Positions 57,866-64,000 of a DNA stretch of 64,000 nt are shown piece by piece. Position numbers and translations under genes: made by a program. How positions within the stretch are numbered: the first letter of the stretch is position 1; every line of letters starts with the position of its first letter. This DNA is from Allopseudospirillum japonicum (GTDB lineage: Bacteria; Pseudomonadota; Gammaproteobacteria; Pseudomonadales; Halomonadaceae): positions 124,001-188,000 of the forward strand of contig NZ_FNYH01000002.1 of the NCBI RefSeq assembly GCF_900108915.1, read 5' to 3'. Under the pieces are notes generated by a model. The model made no database searches and was not told the DNA's origin. It saw only the letters and a program-made list of their open reading frames with translations.

Positions 57866-59794
57866 ATGTCTGTAGTCGCACAAAATTTTACGACCTATGT
57901 GTATAACCAGCTGTTAAAACGTAATCCAGATGCAGAAGGTTTAACCTATTGGGAACAGCAATTAGATTCTACCCAGGTCAGTGCGGAGGATATGTTTGTT
58001 TATTTTCTAGAAAGCCCAGAGTTCTCTGACCGCTACTCGCCCATTATTCGTCTTTATATGTCAGCCTTTAACCGCTTCCCTGATTCTGAAGGGATGGAAT
58101 ATTGGGCCCAAGAAATGGCTAATGGACAAACTCCTTATCAAATTGCACGTTTGCTGCTGAGCTCGACAGAATATACAGACATGTATGGGAGTGATGTCAG
58201 TCATAGTGACTTTGTGAACTCCTTGTATGTCAATGTGTTAGGTCGTGCAGGTGACCCTTCAGGGACGGCCTATTGGGAAGAAGTGCTGACCCAAGGTTTG
58301 GCAACACAAAAAGATGTGTTAGTCAGCTTTTCAGAATCGCAAGAAGCGATTGAAGGCATGGCAAAAGAAGTCAATACAGTGTTGGCTTATAACGCTATGC
58401 TGGGACGTGAACCCACAGCAGAAGAATTGCGTCGAGCACCTTCTGATCCGGCAATTTTGGTATCTCAGTTATTCCAAGGCACTGAATATAACGGACCTTT
58501 AGTACCCGGTTACGAGCTTGAATATTGGGTTGATACCCAAGTGCTAGGGGATACCTTGTACCTAACGGATAAAAGCCATGGCGTTGTGCTTGCTGATCTG
58601 CGTGAAGACCAAGTGACGGATGCAGGGACTGTATTAAACGTGCAAGATTTGGTCAGTGCCGTCAATATTGATGCCAGCGATATGCGTTTTAATGCAGCGC
58701 GTCTTTATGGCGATGATGATGCGAATAAGCTAACTGCAACAGGCGCCGCAGATATCTTATACGGTCGTGCGGGCAATGATCTATTAGAGGGCTTATCAGG
58801 TAACGACACCTTATATGGCGATGAAGGTAACGACACCTTACATGGTGGTTATGGTGAAGATCGCATGTTTGGCGGCGATGGCAATGATGAATTTATCATT
58901 GCAGATTTAGATGAAATTCACCTAGAGCAAGAGGAGCTTCAAGGTGGTGCAGGCACCGACCGCCTGACGTTGCAAGAAAGTGGTGCGGTGGATTTAAGCA
59001 AGGTGCTGATGTTCGATATGGAAGAGCTTGAACTCAGCAACGGCGGCAATACAGTGACTATGGTACGCGAGCAATTGTTACAACTGACTAACATTGTACC
59101 GGCAGCACAGGGCGATTCCATCTTGAAGCTGGCACAAGCAGCCACTCTCGATTTAGAGCAAATGCCGCAACTGCAAGCCTTTAATAAAATCTATGGTGCA
59201 ACGACAGGTTCTAATGATTTACTTGGTTATGCTGGTGATGATTACCTTGTTGGTGGTAAGAATGAGGACCAATTGCGTGGTGGTGAAGGCGTAGACTACT
59301 TAGAAGGTGGAGAAGGCGCAGATATTTATGTGTTTAACCGTGCAGACTATTCACAACAAAGTGTGGGTGCCACCGATTTTGTCGGCGATACGATTCACGG
59401 ACTCGATTTTACCCAAGGTGACAAAATTAGACTGGAAGCGCCTTTAAGTGGAAGTACGCAAGCCTTAAGCTTAGAAAGTGGTTTTTACAGCTCGTTAACA
59501 GAAACGATTCAAGCCAATGCAACAATTCAAAGCGCTTTTGCCGGTGATGATGTTGATGCTGTTTTGTTACAAGTGAAAGCAGGAACAGCAGCAGGTTATT
59601 ATTTACTTGTTGAAGAATATAACGCAGATTATCAGCCAGCAGATGCAACGGATACGACAGACGATGCTGCCAGTCTTGTCAATACAGAAACCGATACTTT
59701 GAATTATGACCCAGCCTCTGATCTTATTATTCGTTTGACTGGGATAGAAAGTTTAAACCAATTAAATGGATTTTCAACGAGCGTTTTTATTTAG
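57866..59794 (+). CDS. RTX protein with three N-terminal DUF4214 repeats
   Basis: A 642-aa protein, no Sec signal. The N-terminus carries three DUF4214-like units (QLLKRNPDAEGLTYWEQQL at about 14, AFNRFPDSEGMEYWAQEM at about 66, NVLGRAGDPSGTAYWEEVL at about 121). The middle and C-terminal parts have two blocks of RTX calcium-binding nonapeptides (GNDTLYGDEGNDTLHGG and GDDYLVGGKNEDQLRGG). A C-terminal region like type I secretion tails ends LNGFSTSVFI. Secretion by an ABC (HlyBD-TolC) system and surface location are inferred; no transporter genes are in the window. AAAGGAG precedes the ATG. Confidence 0.85.
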   Translation: MSVVAQNFTTYVYNQLLKRNPDAEGLTYWEQQLDSTQVSAEDMFVYFLESPEFSDRYSPIIRLYMSAFNRFPDSEGMEYWAQEMANGQTPYQIARLLLSSTEYTDMYGSDVSHSDFVNSLYVNVLGRAGDPSGTAYWEEVLTQGLATQKDVLVSFSESQEAIEGMAKEVNTVLAYNAMLGREPTAEELRRAPSDPAILVSQLFQGTEYNGPLVPGYELEYWVDTQVLGDTLYLTDKSHGVVLADLREDQVTDAGTVLNVQDLVSAVNIDASDMRFNAARLYGDDDANKLTATGAADILYGRAGNDLLEGLSGNDTLYGDEGNDTLHGGYGEDRMFGGDGNDEFIIADLDEIHLEQEELQGGAGTDRLTLQESGAVDLSKVLMFDMEELELSNGGNTVTMVREQLLQLTNIVPAAQGDSILKLAQAATLDLEQMPQLQAFNKIYGATTGSNDLLGYAGDDYLVGGKNEDQLRGGEGVDYLEGGEGADIYVFNRADYSQQSVGATDFVGDTIHGLDFTQGDKIRLEAPLSGSTQALSLESGFYSSLTETIQANATIQSAFAGDDVDAVLLQVKAGTAAGYYLLVEEYNADYQPADATDTTDDAASLVNTETDTLNYDPASDLIIRLTGIESLNQLNGFSTSVFI

Positions 59795-59850
59795 TCTGTT
59801 GATACCGAGTAAGTAAAAGTGACAATCTTTGGGATTACAATCCCTACCTA

Positions 59851-59856
59851 TATAAT
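59851..59856 (+). promoter_or_regulatory. Perfect -10 box before the DUF4214 gene at 59878
   Basis: TATAAT lies 21 bp before the ATG at 59878, with GGAGAG as ribosome binding site between. The -35 position holds only a poor TTTGGG. It may give this gene its own transcript apart from the RTX gene upstream. The leader would be very short. Confidence 0.4.
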
Positions 59857-59877
59857 CGAAGATGGAGAGACGAAATC

Positions 59878-61209
59878 ATGGCATTATTGGATGACTTTTT
59901 GGGCGGTAGCGGCACCCCAGGTACAGATACACAGACAGATACCAACACCCAACCGACGACAGATGTGACTACTGACACGACGACAGACACCACAACAGAT
60001 ACGAATGATGATGTGTTATCACCAGGCGGTTCTTCGGGTTCGTCTGGTTCTAACGATGATCTGCTTGATGATTTTCTCGGTGGCAGTGGTAGTGCTGGTA
60101 GCGATGGTAATACAGGTGGCGATACCGGTGGTGACACTGACGGACAAAATAACCCGTATGCCACAGCCGTAAATGCCATCTACCAAGAAGTTTTACTAAG
60201 AGATGCGGATACTTCTGGTTTAAATTACTGGAGTGGCATGCTAGAACAAGGTGCACTTACTCAAAATGAAGTGCGCTTTTGGCTGCTAACTTCTAGCGAA
60301 TATACCAATAAGGTCGCACCTATCCAAAATTTGTATTCGACATTATTAGAACGTGATGCTGATGTGGGCGGTTTAACCTTCTGGGTGAATAGCCTACGTG
60401 GTGGTGTCACTCTAGAAGAAATCACAGCACGTTTTGCACAAGGGGTTGAGTTCTCAGGATTAAACCTTACAGATGCACAAGCAATTGCGCGTTTAGAAGC
60501 TGCATTGGGCTATGATTTGCAAGAGGCCACACTAGAAGGTGCAATTACCAGCTTGATTCCTAATACAGGAACGCCTAGCACGCCAGGTGGTGATGATAAT
60601 GGTTCAAGTTCAGGTGGGGGCTTGGTTGTTGATGATACCCCAGATGTGAGTGAGCCGAGCACACCAACTACGCCAACCACGCCAACGACACCAGATACAG
60701 GGACCACAGATACCACAGATTCTGGCGACTTGTTAGATGATTTCCTAGGCGATTCCGGTGGTAGCTCCACAGGGGGTAGCGTGACAGATACTACCTCAGA
60801 TACCACGACAGATTCAGGTGCTATCACAGATACTACAACAGACACCACAACAGATACGAATACGGACACAACCACAGATACCACGACAGATACAGGTACA
60901 GATGAACCAACGCTGGTTGATGGGGATGCAGCAACAGCAACTTTGAATGCAGCAACCGACAACTTTGTGTATGAATTTGAACAAAAATCGGTACAAGTAA
61001 CGATCAATGGTTTTGGTGCAGACGATACGATTCGTTTCCTTGATGGGGTGATTGCGGGGGATGTAAACGTACAAAATACAGCATTCAATGATGGTGAACT
61101 TGTCTTGTTGGTTGGTGAGTTAGAGATCTATTTGACCGGCTTAAGCTCAGACTTAGCGAACAATGCAGATAGCTTTATGCAAAATGTGGGTGGGTTAGAT
61201 TTCGCCTAA
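59878..61209 (+). CDS. Thr/Asp-repeat protein with two DUF4214 units and three LLDDFLG motifs
   Basis: A 443-aa acidic protein without a Sec signal. LLDDFLGGSG or a close variant occurs three times (residues 3-12, 62-71, 285-294). Low-complexity Thr-Asp tracts lie near 29-45 and 300-350. Two DUF4214 units lie between (EVLLRDADTSGLNYWSGML and TLLERDADVGGLTFWVNSL). The last 90 residues resemble the beta-rich trailing domain of RTX proteins (VQVTINGFGADDTIRFLDG ... LYLTGL-like), suggesting type I secretion. No RTX nonapeptides are present. Function is not recognised. The strong terminator at 61236 closes the unit. Confidence 0.75.
   Translation: MALLDDFLGGSGTPGTDTQTDTNTQPTTDVTTDTTTDTTTDTNDDVLSPGGSSGSSGSNDDLLDDFLGGSGSAGSDGNTGGDTGGDTDGQNNPYATAVNAIYQEVLLRDADTSGLNYWSGMLEQGALTQNEVRFWLLTSSEYTNKVAPIQNLYSTLLERDADVGGLTFWVNSLRGGVTLEEITARFAQGVEFSGLNLTDAQAIARLEAALGYDLQEATLEGAITSLIPNTGTPSTPGGDDNGSSSGGGLVVDDTPDVSEPSTPTTPTTPTTPDTGTTDTTDSGDLLDDFLGDSGGSSTGGSVTDTTSDTTTDSGAITDTTTDTTTDTNTDTTTDTTTDTGTDEPTLVDGDAATATLNAATDNFVYEFEQKSVQVTINGFGADDTIRFLDGVIAGDVNVQNTAFNDGELVLLVGELEIYLTGLSSDLANNADSFMQNVGGLDFA
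59983..60006 (+). repeat. 24-bp exact direct repeat, copy 1
   Basis: This 24-bp stretch inside the Thr/Asp tract is repeated exactly at 60838-60861, about 855 bp away in the same gene. It encodes a TTDT-type peptide. Surrounding bases differ, so only this core is identical. Such repeats could recombine and delete the intervening DUF4214 units in frame, because the distance is a multiple of three. Confidence 0.8.
60838..60861 (+). repeat. 24-bp exact direct repeat, copy 2
   Basis: Second exact copy of the 24-bp stretch at 59983-60006, in the second Thr/Asp tract of the same gene and in the same reading frame. Confidence 0.8.
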
Positions 61210-61235
61210 TCTCTAGGTTATTGACATGATATGAG

Positions 61236-61264
61236 AAGCAGAAGCCTTAGGCTTCTGCTTTTTT
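61236..61264 (+). terminator. Strong terminator after the DUF4214 gene
   Basis: AAGCAGAAGCC (61236-61246) pairs perfectly with GGCTTCTGCTT (61250-61260) around a three-base loop, and T continues to 61264. A classic intrinsic terminator 27 bp after the stop codon. Confidence 0.9.
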
Positions 61265-61292
61265 GTTGCCGGCAGAGCACACAAGCTGAAGC

Positions 61293-61301
61293 TGCTATAC
61301 T
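61293..61301 (+). promoter_or_regulatory. Possible extended -10 promoter of the mscK-type gene
   Basis: TGCTATACT matches the extended -10 form TGnTATAaT with one mismatch, 35 bp before the TTG start at 61336. No good -35 is seen at normal spacing. It lies just after the terminator of the previous gene, where a new promoter is expected. Confidence 0.4.
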
Positions 61302-61335
61302 GACACCTCCAACAAAGTAAAAGGGAGTAGAGACC

Positions 61336-64000
61336 TTGGGACTTTCATTATACCGTCGCCTCAGCTTAGGCTTGGTATTGATCGCCAGCTTATGCATCTC
61401 TGTTGATACAAGTGCGGAAGATAATCTTACTGTGGTCAATGAACGTTTGGCAGGTTTGCAAGGTGCAGATACACCAGAAGGAAAAAAACTACGTGAGACT
61501 TATCAAGCCGCGCAACTAGCCCTCAAGCAAGTGCAGGAGCTCAATCAAAGAGCACAAGAATTGCAGGCACAAATCGCTAATTTGCCTAAAGAAATGAATC
61601 GGCTGAACAAAGAGCTCGCCAAACCCGTACCTGCAGAAAGCAAGCTAGCAGGGCTAGAACGCATGAGTTTGGCTCAGCTAGAACAGAATTTTACTTTACA
61701 AAAAGCCCAGTTATTAGATTTACAAACTCAGTACACGAATCTCAGCAATGATATTGAACTTAAGCAACAAAAACAGCTGACTTTTAATGAACAACTCAGC
61801 CAGTTAAAACAAGAAACAGATACACAAGCAGCAACGACAAGTACGAATGCGCGTGTAGCGGAAGCTGAGCTTTTGGGTATCAACGCGCAACGTGCCCGCC
61901 GTGCAGCGCAAATTCGCGTGACTGAATTAGAACTTTTAGTGCTACCTACGCAAATTGAGGTAGCTAACCTTTCTTTACAATTATTAGCTCGTAAGACAGA
62001 ACAACAAAATCAAGTGCTTGCTTCTATACAAGGGCAAATCCAAGAATTAAGACGTGCAGATGCACAGCAAACACAAAGCAATTTTGAGCAACAAGAAGTA
62101 CAAAGCTTACATCCTTGGGTTCGGGAAGCGCTCAACCGCAACCAAGCGCTGAGTGAGCAGCTGAATCAAAGTGTGCAAAACGCGGAAGCTATTAGTGGCC
62201 AACAAACAAAAATTCGCCAGCAGCAGCAAAATCTTACAGAAAATCTGCGCACCTTGCAGCAGCAGGTGGAATTAGAGGTAGGTTATGCAGGTCAAGAAGT
62301 TCGGCGTTTATTGCAGCAATTACCAAGACTGCATCCGATTCAACAAACCCGCGAAGCTTTAAACTCAGTACGTTTGAAGTCTTTGGAACTTGAACGCCGA
62401 CGGATTGAAATCGAAGCTCAAGGACCTGTGTTAGCTCGGCCAGCAAGTACCCCGAGTCATACGTCGCAGAATGATGAAACAGTATCCGTAGAAACTGAGT
62501 TGGCACCTGAGCAAAAGCATCAAATCCGTACCTATCACACAGAACGCCTCACCTTGCTGCGAAAATTGCAGGAGGCGCAACAACGCCTAGTACATGAATA
62601 TTTGCAACTGCTTGCATTGCAAGAACAAGCCAATACGCAAATCCGTGAAGCAAGTGAATTTTTACGCCGTCATCAGCTATGGATTCCGAGTGCACCCCTG
62701 ATTGATTTAGCTTGGGTCAGTGGGGTCATCGATGGCTTGCAACGCAGTCTCAATCCACAAACTGGCTGGCAATTAATACAGAAAATTCCTGTGTTTGCAT
62801 GGATTGTTTGGGGTATGGCGATCTTGATTGCAACCTTTATTGGTTGGCGGATGCGTCAGTATTTGAAGGCACAAAGACCTGAATGGAGCAAGCGTATTGG
62901 TAAAGTGACCCAGGATTCTTATCGTTACACTTTACGCTTACTTTGGTCCGTTCCTATCATTTATTTGCCTGTGCTGCTAGGTACAGGTGCGGGGGCTTGG
63001 TTATTTATTGAATATGCACAAGTCGGTACAAGTAGCGGGCAACTGATGCTTGCAATGAGTGAAGGCTTGTATAGCTTAGCGATTTTAGGAGGGCTTTATC
63101 TAAGTTGTGTGTATTGGTTTAAGTATCCGGATAGTTTAGCTGTAGCACATTTTCAGTGGCCAGCGCCTTTGGCTCTACAGCTAACAAAAGGCTGGCGTTG
63201 GTTGGCTTGGCTGGCTATTCCTATGTTAGCGAGTTTATTAGTGATTGATGCTTATGGGCATCTGGAACTACGCGAAGGCATAGGGCGCTTGTTGCAAATC
63301 AGTTTATTGTTAACTCTGGCCCTTTATTGGTGGCATTTAGCCCATCAATTAGCGAAAGCCGTTCCTGTAACGACTTGGTGGCAACGTCCTGCACTTTGGA
63401 GTCGTTTGTTAGCTATTTTGCACTTTGGACTCGGTATTTTTACCGCCTATGGTTATTCCTATAGTGCTTGGGTGGTACTCACACTCGTATGGAAAATTAT
63501 TGCCATTTTGGCGGGTGTCGGCTTGATCTATCTATTGGCACAACGTTGGTTATTAATGGAAGAACGTTGGTTAGCCTTCCAGCGTGCAAAAACTAAACGC
63601 GAGGAAATTTTAGCGCAACGCGCACAGGAGGCCGCAACGCAAGAAGGCAGCAGTACAGGAATGAAAGGGGATGCACCACCACCTGTCGAAGAAAATCTAC
63701 TCGATTTACAAACTGTAAGTGAGCAATCTCGGGTATTGTTAAAAGCCGGCCTACTAGGCACCTTGCTTGTCTTAATTGGCAGTGTGTTTGCGGATTTTTT
63801 ACCTTCCTTAGCGGCATTAGACTCTATTGTCCTTTGGGATCAAAGGAATGCAGATGGCGAGATTATCCAAAGTATTACCCTAAAAGGGGCGTTATTTGGG
63901 ATGGCCGTGTTGGGTTTAAGTATCTTTGCAGCCCGTAATTTACCTGGCGTGCTTGAGCTGTTAGTGCTCAAACGGATGCAATTAGCACCTGGAAGTGCGT
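61336..64000 (+). CDS. MscK/MscM-type mechanosensitive channel (partial, C-terminus outside)
   Basis: An open frame from TTG 61336, with AAGGGAG eight bases upstream, runs without a stop to the end of the window (888 codons). The first 27 residues form a signal peptide (YRRLSLGLVLIASLCISVD, cut near TSAED). A long coiled-coil periplasmic domain follows (to about 470), then multiple membrane segments (from about 480: FAWIVWGMAILIATFIGW). The visible end ARNLPGVLELLVLKRMQLAP is the start of the MscS pore domain as in MscK (KefA) and MscM (YjeP). These channels release solutes under hypo-osmotic shock. Large size and periplasmic domain separate it from short MscS. Confidence 0.88.
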   Translation, partial: MGLSLYRRLSLGLVLIASLCISVDTSAEDNLTVVNERLAGLQGADTPEGKKLRETYQAAQLALKQVQELNQRAQELQAQIANLPKEMNRLNKELAKPVPAESKLAGLERMSLAQLEQNFTLQKAQLLDLQTQYTNLSNDIELKQQKQLTFNEQLSQLKQETDTQAATTSTNARVAEAELLGINAQRARRAAQIRVTELELLVLPTQIEVANLSLQLLARKTEQQNQVLASIQGQIQELRRADAQQTQSNFEQQEVQSLHPWVREALNRNQALSEQLNQSVQNAEAISGQQTKIRQQQQNLTENLRTLQQQVELEVGYAGQEVRRLLQQLPRLHPIQQTREALNSVRLKSLELERRRIEIEAQGPVLARPASTPSHTSQNDETVSVETELAPEQKHQIRTYHTERLTLLRKLQEAQQRLVHEYLQLLALQEQANTQIREASEFLRRHQLWIPSAPLIDLAWVSGVIDGLQRSLNPQTGWQLIQKIPVFAWIVWGMAILIATFIGWRMRQYLKAQRPEWSKRIGKVTQDSYRYTLRLLWSVPIIYLPVLLGTGAGAWLFIEYAQVGTSSGQLMLAMSEGLYSLAILGGLYLSCVYWFKYPDSLAVAHFQWPAPLALQLTKGWRWLAWLAIPMLASLLVIDAYGHLELREGIGRLLQISLLLTLALYWWHLAHQLAKAVPVTTWWQRPALWSRLLAILHFGLGIFTAYGYSYSAWVVLTLVWKIIAILAGVGLIYLLAQRWLLMEERWLAFQRAKTKREEILAQRAQEAATQEGSSTGMKGDAPPPVEENLLDLQTVSEQSRVLLKAGLLGTLLVLIGSVFADFLPSLAALDSIVLWDQRNADGEIIQSITLKGALFGMAVLGLSIFAARNLPGVLELLVLKRMQLAPGSA

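Noticed and set aside
60510-61088. Antisense open frame (192 codons) rich in Val and Ser opposite the Thr/Asp tract
   Set aside because: A by-product of the repetitive ACN/GAT codons read backwards; low complexity and no family resemblance.

Overview
The window is about 64 kb of chromosomal DNA from a motile gammaproteobacterium with a polar-type flagellar and chemotaxis system. Gene order resembles that of Pseudomonas, Vibrio and Oceanospirillales: fliM-fliN-fliOPQR-flhB-flhA-flhF-fliA-cheYZAB-parC-parP-cheW, then ccmABCDEFGHI, smc-zipA-ligA and ffh-rpsP-rimM-trmD-rplS. The moderate base composition, the presence of both ParC/ParP and smc-zipA-ligA, and the Q-rich proteins fit the Oceanospirillales (an Oceanospirillum/Marinospirillum-like organism). 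That placement is an inference, because no rRNA gene is present.

Layout. Positions 1-9177 hold the end of fliL, the C-ring genes fliM and fliN, the export gate fliOPQR/flhB/flhA and the SRP-type GTPase flhF. Positions 9289-18049 hold fliA, the che genes, the polar array-positioning pair parC/parP, cheW and a DUF2802 protein. On the opposite strand, 18064-20485 encodes an FlhB C-domain paralogue and a FliK-type hook-length protein. Positions 20584-27818 form the complete System I cytochrome c maturation operon. Positions 27855-34863 carry smc, zipA and ligA. Positions 34917-37654 hold minus-strand housekeeping genes (OsmC-like, a small basic membrane protein, ppnN, a YfcL-like protein). A purine/sulfate-permease-like transporter at 38106 is preceded by a strikingly structured leader. 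Then come a REC-REC-GGDEF regulator, bamE, a CNNM/CorC protein, a CcsA/YpjD protein and the ffh/rpsP/rimM/trmD/rplS cluster. Positions 48075-53930 hold a periplasmic binding protein, a GGDEF-EAL enzyme ending in a zinc-binding CZB domain, and a probable bifunctional ornithine-lipid acyltransferase.

The accessory part is 54028-61209. A minus-strand operon encodes a DUF4214/coiled-coil/methyltransferase fusion and two GT4 glycosyltransferases. Diverging from it are an RTX protein with DUF4214 repeats and a Thr/Asp-rich DUF4214 protein, neither with a Sec signal. The shared DUF4214 module suggests a surface protein with dedicated sugar-modifying enzymes. The window ends inside an MscK-type mechanosensitive channel gene.

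Points of interest: the absence of flhG/fleN between flhF and fliA; consecutive hairpins with mutually exclusive pairings before the transporter; the DUF4214 locus; the GGDEF-EAL-CZB enzyme with its binding-protein neighbour; and internal peptide repeats in FliN and CheA.
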